A DNA stretch of 64,000 bases from Acidiferrum sp963771295 (GTDB lineage: Bacteria > Acidobacteriota > Terriglobia > Acidiferrales > UBA7541), in assembly GCA_963771295.1 (NCBI GenBank), contig CAVYTB010000008.1, positions 581,242-645,241 of the forward strand. Reading direction: 5' to 3'. The notes under the pieces are model-generated. The model searched no databases. It saw only the letters and a program-made list of their open reading frames with translations, and was not told the origin of the DNA. Below, piece by piece: positions 53,672-62,294 of this stretch (position 1 is its first letter; each line of letters opens with the position of its first letter). Position numbers and translations under genes: made by a program.

Positions 53672-54079
53672 ATGATGGATCGTGAGTGGAACGACAGCCA
53701 GCCGATTTACCGCCAGATTCGCGATCGCGTCGTCGCCATGATACTCGACGGCGTGCTGAAGGAAGGCGATCCGCTGCCGTCCGTGCGCAATGTCGCGGCC
53801 GAGAATCGCGTCAATCCGCTCACGGTCCTGAAGGGCTATCAACAACTGGCGGACGAGGGGCTGGTTGAGACCAAGCGAGGTCGCGGCATGTTTATCAACA
53901 CCGGCGCGCGCAATCTGCTGCTGCAGAGCGAGCGCCAGAAGTTTCTTGCGGAAGAATGGCCGAAAGTCTCCGCAACCATCCAGCGCCTCGGACTGACACC
54001 GCAAGAGCTGCTGCAAGCCGCCGCACCCACGCAACCCCCATCGAATTCCGCAGATGATAAGGAGGAGCCGAAGCCATGA
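53672..54079 (+). CDS. GntR-family regulator (YtrA subfamily)
   Basis: 135 residues from the ATG at 53672. Short GntR protein: SQPIYRQIRDRVVAMILDGVLKEGDPLPSVRNVAAENRVNPLTVLKGYQQLADEGLVETKRGRGMFI is the DNA-binding domain; the rest is a brief helical dimerisation segment with a Pro-rich tail, as in YtrA. It overlaps the ABC ATPase start by 4 bp (ATGA), the usual YtrA-ABC exporter arrangement; it is expected to repress this operon. Confidence 0.93.
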   Translation: MMDREWNDSQPIYRQIRDRVVAMILDGVLKEGDPLPSVRNVAAENRVNPLTVLKGYQQLADEGLVETKRGRGMFINTGARNLLLQSERQKFLAEEWPKVSATIQRLGLTPQELLQAAAPTQPPSNSADDKEEPKP

Positions 54080-54973
54080 CAGTGATCGAAGCACGCGGAC
54101 TCCGCAAAGTCTTCGGCACCACCGTCGCCGTCGACAACGTCAATTTGCATGTGGAAGAAGGCCGCATCCTGGGACTCATCGGTCCCAACGGAGCCGGCAA
54201 GAGCACCGCGCTCAATGCCATCCTCGGCCTTACGCAATATCAAGGAGAACTGAAGGTGCTCGGACGCGACCCTTGGATCGAGCGCGAACAACTCATGCGC
54301 GACGTCTGCTTCATCGCCGATGTCGCCGTGTTGCCGCGCTGGATGCGGGTCACCCAGGCGCTGGATTACGTCGCTGGAGTGCATCCGCGATTCGATCGGG
54401 CAAAGGCGGAAGGCTTTCTTGCCAAAACCGCCATAAAGTCGCGGCAGCAAGGTCAGGGAATTGTCGAAGGGCATGGTCACGCAATTGCACCTTGCGCTGG
54501 TAATGGCTATCGATGCCCGATTGCTGGTGCTCGACGAGCCCACGCTTGGCCTCGACATCCTGTATCGCAAGCAGTTCTACGATTCGCTGTTGAACGATTA
54601 CTTCGATCGCACTCGCACCATCGTTGTGACCACGCATCAAGTTGAAGAAGTACAGCACGTGCTCACCGATCTGATGTTCATCAACCACGGCCGCATCGTC
54701 CTTGATTGCAGCATGGAGGAATTCGAGGCGCGCTATGTGGAAGTGATGGTCAATCCCGAGCAGGTCGCCACAGCGCGCGCTCTGAAGCCTATCCACGAGC
54801 GCCAGGTGTTCGGTCGCAGCATCTTGTTGTTCGAGCGTGTCGACCGCCAACAACTGGCCGGACTTGGCGAAGTGCGCACGCCCAGCATCGCCGACGTTTT
54901 CGTTGCCATGATGGGCAACACGATTGGCAATCCGGCGGCTCAGGCACCAGCAGCACAAGGAGCGGTTAGATGA
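54076..54973 (+). pseudogene. ABC transporter ATPase subunit with a single-base frameshift
   Basis: The N-terminal half has Walker A GPNGAGKST (residues 36-44), but at 54448 one extra base (CAGCAAG for CAGAAG) shifts the frame, and the original frame ends at 54645. The other frame resumes with KVRELSKGMVTQ (signature) and LLVLDEPTLGLD (Walker B), TTHQVEEV (H-loop) and runs to 54973. As written, the protein cannot bind ATP productively. Removing the extra base restores a normal ~298-residue BcrA/YtrB-like ATPase. GntR and permease partners are intact, so a sequence error is plausible. Confidence 0.85.
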
Positions 54974-55917
54974 GCACTGAATCGAACGCCGTGCCGCAGT
55001 CTCCCGTCGGCTCGCAGGCAACCGCGCCGGCTTCCGTCTCGATGCCTCGGCCCTTCTATTGGTCGGTGCGCCGCGAATTGTGGGAGAACCGTTCCATTTA
55101 TTTCGGGCCGTTGGCTGTGGCCGCCGTGGTGCTGCTCGGCTCCGTGATCAGCCTGGTCGGTGTGCCGCGCAGTGTGCGTGGCGTGATGACGCTCGACCCC
55201 GCGATGCAGTCCGCCATGCTTGCTCACCCGTACGCCCACATTGCTATGTTGCTCCTCGCGACTGGAATCCTCGTCGGCGTGTTCTATTGCCTCGACGCGT
55301 TGCACGGTGAACGCCGCGATCGCAGCATTCTGTTCTGGAAGTCGCTGCCGGTTTCCGATCTTACGACCGTGCTTTCCAAGGCCGTCATCCCGCTCATCAT
55401 TCTGCCACTGATTATTTTCGTCACCACGGTTGTCCTGCAGTTCATTATGCTGTTCATGAGCAGCGCAGTCCTGCTGGCCAGCGGTGTCGGCGTCACAACT
55501 CTGTGGACGCGGTTGCCGCTGTTTCAGATGCAGTTGGTGCTGCTCTACGGTCTGATCGTGATTACGCTCTGGCATGCACCCATCTACGCGTGGCTCTTGT
55601 TCGTCTCGGGCTGGGCGCGTCGCGCCACATTTTTGTGGGCCGTGCTGCCGCTGGTGGCAATCGGCGTCTTCGAGTGGATCGCTTTTCGCACCTCGCATTT
55701 TGGCGCCCTCATAAAGGACCGCCTGTTTGGATTCGCAGCCCATGCATTTTCCTTCCATCTGCCCGGGAATGCTCCGGTCGATGCGCACTTTATTCCCCTG
55801 GCGCTGCTCAGCCCCGGCAAATTCCTGGGTACTCCGGGTCTGTGGCTAGGACTGATCGTCGCCGCCGCATTTCTGGCGTTAGCGGTACGACTGCGCCGCT
55901 ATCGCGAACCGATCTGA
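54970..55917 (+). CDS. ABC-2 type exporter permease
   Basis: 315 residues with about six membrane helices (e.g. 45-65, 95-117, 140-165, 195-215) and the 'LHGERRDRSILFWKSLPVSD' cytoplasmic loop that characterises ABC-2 type permeases of the YtrC/NatB group. Overlaps the ATPase stop by 4 bp. Together with the YtrA-like regulator and the (broken) ATPase it forms an exporter of unknown substrate, possibly an antibiotic or peptide. Confidence 0.9.
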   Translation: MSTESNAVPQSPVGSQATAPASVSMPRPFYWSVRRELWENRSIYFGPLAVAAVVLLGSVISLVGVPRSVRGVMTLDPAMQSAMLAHPYAHIAMLLLATGILVGVFYCLDALHGERRDRSILFWKSLPVSDLTTVLSKAVIPLIILPLIIFVTTVVLQFIMLFMSSAVLLASGVGVTTLWTRLPLFQMQLVLLYGLIVITLWHAPIYAWLLFVSGWARRATFLWAVLPLVAIGVFEWIAFRTSHFGALIKDRLFGFAAHAFSFHLPGNAPVDAHFIPLALLSPGKFLGTPGLWLGLIVAAAFLALAVRLRRYREPI

Positions 55918-55979
55918 TTCGCAAGATCGGTTCGAACCGAAGAGTCACTTGCCTGAGGAGAACGACCACAGGAGGTTTT

Positions 55980-56345
55980 ATGAAACGCATCATCATTGCT
56001 ACGTTGTTTGGCCTAGTTGCAGGTGGGCTCTGTGCAACCATGGCTTTCTCGGTCGGTCTGCTAAAGTTCACGATTATCAATTTGGTGTGGGTCTTGCTGA
56101 ATCGCGCAGTCATGGGCTTTGCCATCGGCACTTCGGGGTTGAAACTGCATTGGGCCTGGAACAGCATCCTCATGGGGCTGGTAGTCGGATCGATCTTCTC
56201 CTACTTCCTTTTCATGAATGTAGGACCAGGAACGCTCCCGCTGGCCAATCTTCTAGTCGGCAATCCCATATTCGGGTTGATGATCGGGTTCTTCACCACC
56301 GTGGTATTCAAACAGCCCGCCACTTCGTCCCTATCTCTTGCCTAA
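55980..56345 (+). CDS. Small membrane protein after the ABC exporter
   Basis: 121 residues from the ATG at 55980, with AGGAGG at 55970-55975. Four hydrophobic segments (IIIATLFGLVAGGLCATMAF, FTIINLVWVLLNRAVMGFAI, WNSILMGLVVGSIFSYFLF, PIFGLMIGFFTTVVF). No motif recognised. It follows the permease by 62 bp and may belong to the same operon. Function unknown. Confidence 0.8.
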   Translation: MKRIIIATLFGLVAGGLCATMAFSVGLLKFTIINLVWVLLNRAVMGFAIGTSGLKLHWAWNSILMGLVVGSIFSYFLFMNVGPGTLPLANLLVGNPIFGLMIGFFTTVVFKQPATSSLSLA

Positions 56346-56431
56346 AGAGACCGAACATGTTTAAAGCCCAGCTGTTTCGCTGCTTTCGACTCTCTACAAT
56401 ATTTCCGGCCGTCGTTCGTCTTCAATAATAG

Positions 56432-57013
56432 ATGAATGAGCCAGCGAGGATCGCGGGGATGACCGAGCCAGACCGCCATATCTCCGAGATCGTCGCGCAA
56501 CAACGATCCCGGCTGCGTAATTTCATCCGCCGTCGTGTGCCCAATCCGTCTGACGCCGAGGACATCGTGCAGGAAGTTTTCTATGAACTGGTGGAAGCGA
56601 ACCGCCTGCTGATGCCCATCGAGCACGTTACCGGCTGGCTTTTTCGTGTGGCGCGCAATCGCATCATCGACCTGCTTCGCAAGAAGAAGCCACAGACCTT
56701 CAGCGACGCGGCGGTCGAGGGCGAAGGCGGCGAGATGCTCTACATTGAGGACCTTTTGCCCTCGCCCGATGCCGGGCCCGATGCGCTCTACATCCGCAAC
56801 GTACTTCACGATGCGCTGGAACTTGCCATCGACGAGCTGTCCGACGACCAGCGCGACGTCTTTGTGGCCCACGAATTGGAAGGCCGCAGCTTCAAAGAGA
56901 TGGCCGCCGCGACCGGAGTGGGCGTGAACACCCTGCTCTCACGTAAACGCTATGCCGTGCTGCATCTGCGCGAGCGATTGCAAAGCGTGTACGACGAATT
57001 TACGAAAGAATGA
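56432..57013 (+). CDS. ECF-type sigma-70 family factor
   Basis: 193 residues. Region 2 (RSRLRNFIRRRVPNPSDAEDIVQEVFYELVEA ... WLFRVARNRIIDLLRKKKP) and region 4 (DELSDDQRDVFVAHELEGRSFKEMAAATGVGVNTLLSRKRYAVLHLRERL). No anti-sigma factor of ZAS type nearby; instead a small membrane protein follows 10 bp after it, a linkage seen in many Acidobacteria. The small protein may influence sigma activity (inference). Confidence 0.93.
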   Translation: MNEPARIAGMTEPDRHISEIVAQQRSRLRNFIRRRVPNPSDAEDIVQEVFYELVEANRLLMPIEHVTGWLFRVARNRIIDLLRKKKPQTFSDAAVEGEGGEMLYIEDLLPSPDAGPDALYIRNVLHDALELAIDELSDDQRDVFVAHELEGRSFKEMAAATGVGVNTLLSRKRYAVLHLRERLQSVYDEFTKE

Positions 57014-57023
57014 GGAACCGAAT

Positions 57024-57368
57024 ATGAAATGGAAGAAAATGATTTTCATTGCTCCGCTGGGAATCCTGGCGATGCTGCTGTTTGTCTTCATCGGCGGCGA
57101 AATCGTATTGCACTTGTGGAATTGGCTGCTGCCGCCGCTGTTCGGCTTTCGCCTGATCAACTTCTGGCAAGCGCTTGGGCTTCTGTTGCTCTGCCGCATC
57201 CTGTTCGGCGGATTGGGGCGCCACGGTGGTTACGGCCGCTCTCATTTCCGTCGCCGCATGGAAGAGCGCTACGGGCACACCACCCCGGAAGAACGCGAAC
57301 AATTCCGGCAACGCATGCGCGAACGCTTCGGCTTCGGCCCTTCCAACAGCGAGAATAAGGGGCAATGA
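57024..57368 (+). CDS. Small membrane protein with charged cytoplasmic tail
   Basis: 114 residues, ATG at 57024. Two N-terminal hydrophobic segments (IFIAPLGILAMLLFVFIGGE and LLPPLFGFRLINFWQALGLLLLCRILFGG) followed by a highly basic, Arg/Gly/His-rich tail (RSHFRRRMEERYG ... REQFRQRMRERFG). Directly downstream of an ECF sigma gene; function unknown but co-occurrence suggests a role in that regulon, possibly membrane sensing. Confidence 0.85.
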   Translation: MKWKKMIFIAPLGILAMLLFVFIGGEIVLHLWNWLLPPLFGFRLINFWQALGLLLLCRILFGGLGRHGGYGRSHFRRRMEERYGHTTPEEREQFRQRMRERFGFGPSNSENKGQ

Positions 57369-57496
57369 AAGCCTTGCGACAGCGCCACGGAGCATTGGCA
57401 CGGAAGCCATTCACTAACAAGCGCGAGCGTGTGCAATACCGCACTATTCGCCGGCGGCATCGGGCGCATAATCATAACTGGAAGGCTTGCCACGCT

Positions 57497-57685
57497 ATGC
57501 AAAAACCGCCAGTCGATGAAAAGAAAACCCGCGACCAACTGAAGGCCAAACGCGATCTGTTGCTCGAGGAATACACCAGGCAACCCATGAACACCCGCCT
57601 GGCCATTGAAATTCGATTGATTGACGACCAGGTCGCAGCCCTCACCGAGCGCCTCGTAGAACAACGGAAGGCCGAAGCCGACTAG
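57497..57685 (+). CDS. Short coiled-coil protein
   Basis: 62 residues, ATG at 57497: MQKPPVDEKKTRDQLKAKRD then a helical Leu/Glu/Arg-rich remainder. The frame is open further up to 57365 (an ATGA overlap with the previous stop), but the added 44 residues are Arg/His-rich and less gene-like. Probably the last gene of the sigma-factor group; 60 bp before the island's left att site. Function unknown. Confidence 0.6.
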   Translation: MQKPPVDEKKTRDQLKAKRDLLLEEYTRQPMNTRLAIEIRLIDDQVAALTERLVEQRKAEAD

Positions 57686-57745
57686 ATCGGCGCTCGATCG
57701 TGAATTCCCACAGCGCGCCTACGACCACATGTCCATCTGTGAATT

Positions 57746-57766
57746 TGGTGGAGGCGGGGGGAGTTG
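57746..57766 (+). repeat. attL: left copy of the 21-bp ssrA 3'-end core
   Basis: Identical over 21 bp to 62358-62378, which is the T-arm/acceptor 3' end of the tmRNA gene (reads CCACCA backwards as TGGTGG, then AGGCGGGGGG). Divergence begins immediately on both sides (TTT before, GCAT after). Marks the left boundary of the island. Confidence 0.92.
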
Positions 57767-57850
57767 GCATATTCAGCCGTCTTGAAAATACGTAAGTTAT
57801 TGAAAACACAAAACGACAAAAACGCTGAAATCGTCGAAAAAGGCATCAAC

Positions 57851-57869
57851 TGGAACGTATCTGGAACGT
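57851..57869 (+). repeat. Left arm-type repeats (TGGAACGT x2)
   Basis: TGGAACGT at 57851-57858 and 57862-57869, 11-bp period. The same pair with the same period and orientation occurs at 62295-62313. Likely arm-type binding sites for the island integrase, 85 bp inside attL. Confidence 0.65.
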
Positions 57870-57914
57870 GGGATTTTGCCTAATCCCGCGCGGCCGGGTT
57901 TTATTGTGTTCAAA

Positions 57915-57967
57915 TGTCAAGTTTTATTGCAAAAAAACTTGACAGAATGTAAAGACAGAGCGATATT
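57915..57967 (+). promoter_or_regulatory. AbiE promoter with perfect 11-bp inverted-repeat operator
   Basis: TGTCAAGTTTT (57915-57925) and AAAACTTGACA (57934-57944) are exact complements around an 8-bp spacer. The right arm contains the -35 TTGACA (57939-57944); 17 bp later the -10 reads GATATT (57962-57967). The antitoxin ATG begins 7 bp further (57974), implying a leaderless transcript. AbiEi antitoxins are known to autorepress by binding inverted repeats. Confidence 0.75.
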
Positions 57968-57973
57968 TTCTCC

Positions 57974-58719
57974 ATGGGAAAAGGCGTCACGCCGGCAAAA
58001 GGCTCAGGCCGGGTCATGGCCTTAGTCCGCCGTCAGATCGAAGACGGCGGGGAGCGGTTGTGGCGACTTGACGACTTCCGCGATTTACCCTTCGAGGCGG
58101 TCGCGCAGGCCCTTTCGCGCCTGACGCGCCAGGGGCGGCTGGCGCGCTTAAGCAAGGGCATCTACTACCGCAGCCGGCAAACGGCCTTCGGCAAAAGCCA
58201 GCCAAACCCAGCCGCAATCCAGAAGCTCGCCTCCCGCCGCAAGGGCGTTTTCCCGTCCGGCATTGCCGCCGCCAATCTCCTCGGATTCACGACGCAGACG
58301 GCAAGCCGAAGCGAGGTTGCCACCAGCGCCCTCAGTCTGCCGCGAAAACTTGTCGGAAGCGATACCGTCATCCACACGCGCCGGCCGGAGGCATGGGCCA
58401 GCCTTTCCGAAAACGATGCGGCGTTGCTCGATTTCTGCGCCGGCGGGCAGGACGAGCGAACTGTCGCCGGAAGAAACGATCCGCCGAACCATCAAGCTCT
58501 TGTCGGAGAAAGGCCGCTTCGAACGCCTGCTCGAGGTTGCGGATTCCGAGCCGCCGCGCGTCCGCGCGATGCTCGGCGCATCGGAGAGCAGCTCGGGAAA
58601 GACCGCACGGGCGCTTCGCCGCCTGCGGGATTCCCTAAATCCGCTTCTCCCGGTTCGACTTCGGCCTGCTGGCCGGACTGCGGCACGCTCGCAACTGGCA
58701 GGCCAAGGAGCGCCGCTGA
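57974..58719 (+). pseudogene. AbiEi-type antitoxin (DUF6088-like), interrupted by multiple frameshifts
   Basis: The first ~155 codons are intact: wHTH domain (LVRRQIEDGGERLWRLDDFRDLPFEAVAQALSRLTRQGRLARLSKGIYY) followed by the conserved SRRKGVFPSGIAAANLLGF ... LVGSDTVIHTRRPEAW. Around 58435 and 58460 single bases are missing; LSPEETIRRTIKLLSEKGRFERLLEVADSEPPRVRAMLGA follows in a second frame; further shifts occur near 58570, 58605 and 58648. The terminal segment SRFDFGLLAGLRHARNWQAK ends at TGA 58717-58719. Type IV antitoxin, transcribed with the toxin gene below. Confidence 0.8.
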
Positions 58720-58720
58720 C

Positions 58721-59685
58721 GTGAAACTGTTTGAACATCCCGGATTTCGAGCAGGCGATCCTCGGCGCGGCAGAGCATTTTCGCGGTCGCGGGCTTGCGC
58801 CCCGCCGATCATCGAGAAGGACTACTACGTCACCGAAGCGCTGCGGATCATCGCCGCCACGGCTGGCGACAAGGTCATCTTCAAAGGCGGCACGAGCCTG
58901 GCGAAAGGCTGGAATCTGATCCAGCGATTTTCGGAAGACATCGACATTTTCCTTGATCCCCTCGCTTTCAAGCCCGCCCTTGGAAGAACGCCATCGACCG
59001 GGAACTGAAGAAACTCCGCGATGCTGTCGGCGCCCACCCGGCGCTGACCTTCGTCGCGCAGGAGAGCCAGACTATCGGAGGCTTCGGGCGCAACGACCGC
59101 TTCTCCTACGCGCAACGCTTCGGCGGCCCGGGCGAAGTCGCCAACCGCGTACTCCTCGAAGCCGGCACCGCCAGCGGCCGCGAACCGACCACCATCGTCG
59201 AGCTGCGCTCATACCTCGGGCAGTTCCTCGAAGAGACGCACACATCGTTAGGCGCGGAGGACGAAGGTCGCTTTCCGATGCGGCTGCTGCATTTCCGGCG
59301 CACCTTCGTCGAAAAGATGTTCGCGATCCACAGCAAGGTGGAATTGTTCAAACGCGACGAGCAACCGCTCGGCAGCTATGCGCGGCATTATTACGACCTG
59401 TTCCAACTGGCTGCACAAGTGGAAGTGATCGCCATGCTTCAATCCGCCGAGTATGCCGACAATCAAGACGGACTACGACCCGATCAGCCGGCGCATTTTG
59501 AAAAGAGCTATTTCTATCCCGTGGGGATGAGCTTCGCCAAAAGCGATGCCTCTTTCCGTCTACGGAGCTTGCCAAGAGCATCAGCGCCGGAGTACGAGGC
59601 CCAGTGCAAGTTGCTCTGTTACGGCCCCTATCCATCGTGGGCGGAAGTTCAAGCGCGATTTCTGGAGCTTCGAGATCTCTTGTAA
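58721..59685 (+). pseudogene. AbiEii/AbiGii-type toxin (nucleotidyltransferase), frameshifted
   Basis: GTG at 58721 begins KLFEHP; one surplus base near 58742 moves to the frame with DFEQAILGAAEHFRGRGLAP. A missing base near 58805 leads into IIEKDYYVTEALRIIAA, IFKGGTSLAKGWNLIQRFSEDIDIFLDP (GGTSL and DIDIF: the nucleotidyltransferase GSx-DxD motif), and another near 58983 into the rest, which is open to 59685 (LLHFRRTFVEKMFAIHSKVELF, HYYDLFQL). Family members are nucleotidyltransferases that modify tRNA or other targets and block phage. Not functional as written. Confidence 0.82.
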
Positions 59686-60928
59686 AGAAGGGCGTTTACG
59701 ATTCCCGGAATTCTTCCAGCTGACCAGGGCCGACTGCACGATTTGCGTGGGTTTCGATGCATGGTCATCCCCGATATTTGTCAATCATTTTTCCATGGAG
59801 GCGAGGAGCTCTTCTTCGAGTGAGTTTTGTCGAGTTTTTGGCTATAGGCCAATTGAGCCGATCCATATCCCAAAGGCTGCACACTCTGGAGCGCCATCTA
59901 TTCCTGCCTAAGGTGGGGCGCGGAACTATGCATGGCACGATCCGTTCGAATTTGATTTACAAGACTGTATTTCCGCACCATCGGTGGGATCGATCGAAGT
60001 CAGGGTGGGAAACTGTGTGCCGTCGGGAACGACAAAGTCTCCTCCGCCTGTGAGGTCCTTCCGAGAGCGACTTTTCGGATGAACTCCTGTCATTTCCTAA
60101 TGGAATATTGAAGAAGATACGGCACGGGAATCGGAATCTGTCTGCAACGGGCGTTCCGCAACCAGTTCCGGAATGGGTTCCGGAAGGTAAGCACGCATTT
60201 CTTTCATTCTAAGACAGATTAAGGACCGCAGAAACGGCGACGGAGTACGGAGCAAAGTAACGAGCTGGGGCGGTAGCGACCCCCTGTGTGCGGCTAGACA
60301 GCCGCCCAAACCCTTTTCCGGTTCTGGGGGTCGCTACCGCCCGCGCTTTTTCAGATTTCTCAGCAACGCCAGTAGCATGTATGGATGCAGGAGTAGCAGC
60401 AGTTTTCAATTCTAAATTGCAGAAGGCGGCAGGGCTACACGCTAACGACGTTGAGCGACATGACGAAGTTGATAGAGAAGAAGAATTAAATGCAGGCTTG
60501 CAGAAACCTAATTGTAAGGCGCGAGGCGAGTGGAGTTATTCGCGAACTGAGACCTGGTTGAGCAGCGTTCGAACTGCTGTATTCCCCGGACCATCCTACG
60601 AGGGGGGGCTGCTCTCGCCAGATCCATGTTGTGGCCAGAAAAGCAGGTTACGATGGGACCGACGAGTCGTCGGGGTCAGATAGCAAGAACTCCTCCCCGG
60701 TGACTCACCTCAAATTATAGATGCGGACTATAAGTAGGCGAGCACAAAGTATTGGACGATGAATGTTTCGACCCGTAAGTTTGTAACGGCAAGGGTCCTC
60801 GTTGTGTTGGTGGATTGCTTGGAAGGACTTGTCCCCCCGCTTTTGCGAGGAGCTGCTAGGAACCGAGCGAAGACAATATTGCTGATAGCTGTCTGTAAAC
60901 GGTATAACGAACTAGTTCACGAAAAACC
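59686..60928. other. Gene-poor island interior (about 1.2 kb)
   Basis: Lower GC than the host and no frame with convincing composition or recognisable motif on either strand. Contains the strong inverted repeat at 60268-60342. Probably decayed cargo. Confidence 0.5.
60268..60342. repeat. 17-bp perfect inverted repeat with nested hairpin
   Basis: GGGCGGTAGCGACCCCC (60268-60284) pairs exactly with 60326-60342 across a 41-bp loop that holds its own stem GCGGCT-AGAC-AGCCGC. GCGCTTTTTC follows on the plus strand. May be a strong terminator, a structured RNA or a REP-like element. Confidence 0.7.
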
Positions 60929-61171
60929 ATGGCTTCACTATTCCAAATCCAAACACCGGCCCTGGGTGAGCGGCACTATGCTGTTGTGGAAATAGCCGAG
61001 ATTTGGCATTTGAGCACCGACAAAGTTCGCGATCTTTTTGAAGACGAGCCGGGTGTCCTCGCTATCGGTCGAAGTAACCCCCGCAAGCGGCGGTATCTCA
61101 CCTTGCGCATACCAGAGTCTGTCGTCGAGCGGGTTTACCTCCGTCTCTCATCGAAGGCCGCAATTCGATAG
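60929..61171 (+). CDS. Excisionase-like helix-turn-helix protein
   Basis: 80 residues. Contains a MerR/excisionase-like HTH (YAVVEIAEIWHLSTDKVRDLFEDEPGVLAIG) followed by a basic wing (SNPRKRRYLTLRIPESVVERVYLRL). Proteins with this 'FEDEPGVL ... RRYLTLRIPESV' pattern are commonly placed beside tyrosine integrases in Acidobacteria. Probably a recombination directionality factor or a helper of the integrase 40 bp away, transcribed convergently to it. Confidence 0.75.
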   Translation: MASLFQIQTPALGERHYAVVEIAEIWHLSTDKVRDLFEDEPGVLAIGRSNPRKRRYLTLRIPESVVERVYLRLSSKAAIR

Positions 61172-61210
61172 GTGAACAGGTAAGAAAATCTGGGGGCTTA
61201 GCACGCCAAT

Positions 61211-62275
61211 TCAGGCAAGTTTCCAGGCTTTTTCAATCGCCTCTTCAAGTTTCAGCTGTCGTGATCTCACCCAAGGCGAGTAGTGCCGCTCCGTGACCCT
61301 GATTGAAGAATGTCCTAACAGGACAGACACCGCCTCGATAGGAACGCCTGCCTGGAGCAGGTTCACTGAGAACGTGTCCCTGAATCTGTGGGCATGTCCT
61401 TCGATGCCAGCGATCCCAAATACCTTCGCGAGGCTTCGCTGCCAGTCGGCCACAGTAGACTTCGCGAGGCCTTGCCCTGACCAGAAGAAATACTCTCCCT
61501 GTGGGTTCAGCTCTTCCAGTTCTTTCGCGACATCTATCGGCAACGGAAGCCAGACCGGCTGGCCTGTCTTTTGCGTGTAGAGGAGCAACTTATTCCCGTG
61601 GAGTTTATCTCTTGAAAGGGTTGCTGCGTCCCGGATTCGAAGTCCCGAATAGCGAAGGAGGTTGACGAATGCTCGAACCCGTTTCCCGCTCTCGAAACCG
61701 TAGATGCCTTTATTGGGGTAAATTTCGGTGGCCCACAAAATTTTCTCGATGTCTCGATCGGTGAATGGAAGCGTGGGCATCGGCCGCGCAGCAGGAGCCT
61801 TAATTAGCTTCGCTAGATTGTCCCGCGCCCAACCAGACTCTATGCAGAACTTGAAGAAGGTTCGTAGACGCTCAAGTTTCTTCCGGGCTGAAACGGGAGC
61901 CATCTTCCAAGATTCACGGTATTTTCGCAAATCCGGGAGGGAGATCGCCCCAACCACTCGTGTGCCGAACGCGTCTTTCAGTTCCTTGGTGAGCAATGTG
62001 TATTTATAGAGAGACGTATCTGAAAGATTACGAGCTTCACAATCTTTCATGAAGGCTTCGGACGCGAGAGCGACTGTCGTGTCCTCGGTTTTCGCCTGTC
62101 CACCTTCCCAATCACGCACTAACTTTTGCGCGGCTTCCCAATTCCTCAGGTCCAGCGATTTCTTCAGCCATTTTCCGTGCAGCGTACCTTGCGTCCAGAT
62201 AGGGCACTGGCATTTTTTCTGTGTACGTAGCCGGTGTGGGCAGGCTTTCAGATGCCTTCTGTAAAGGTTCAGCAT
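61211..62275 (-). CDS. Tyrosine-type site-specific recombinase (island integrase)
   Basis: 354 residues. Core-binding SAM-like domain (about 68-160) and catalytic domain with Arg213 (YSGLRIRD), Lys236 (TQKTGQP), HxxR at 296-299 (HAHRFRDTF), His322 (LLGHSSI) and nucleophile Tyr332 (ERHYSPW). The N-terminus has an unusual Cys/His cluster (H8, C12, H14, C22, C24) that may bind zinc and the arm sites. It sits 82 bp inside attR, as expected for an ssrA-targeting integrase. Confidence 0.95.
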   Translation of the reverse strand: MLNLYRRHLKACPHRLRTQKKCQCPIWTQGTLHGKWLKKSLDLRNWEAAQKLVRDWEGGQAKTEDTTVALASEAFMKDCEARNLSDTSLYKYTLLTKELKDAFGTRVVGAISLPDLRKYRESWKMAPVSARKKLERLRTFFKFCIESGWARDNLAKLIKAPAARPMPTLPFTDRDIEKILWATEIYPNKGIYGFESGKRVRAFVNLLRYSGLRIRDAATLSRDKLHGNKLLLYTQKTGQPVWLPLPIDVAKELEELNPQGEYFFWSGQGLAKSTVADWQRSLAKVFGIAGIEGHAHRFRDTFSVNLLQAGVPIEAVSVLLGHSSIRVTERHYSPWVRSRQLKLEEAIEKAWKLA

Positions 62276-62294
62276 CAGAAAATCTTATCATCAC

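Noticed and set aside
57365..57496. Longer start of the coiled-coil gene, coupled by ATGA to the previous stop
   Set aside because: The extra 44 residues are Arg/His-rich and unlike the rest; possible but less likely than the ATG at 57497.
60288..60683. 131-codon plus-strand frame in the island
   Set aside because: Starts within the large inverted repeat and has no recognisable motif or ribosome-binding site.
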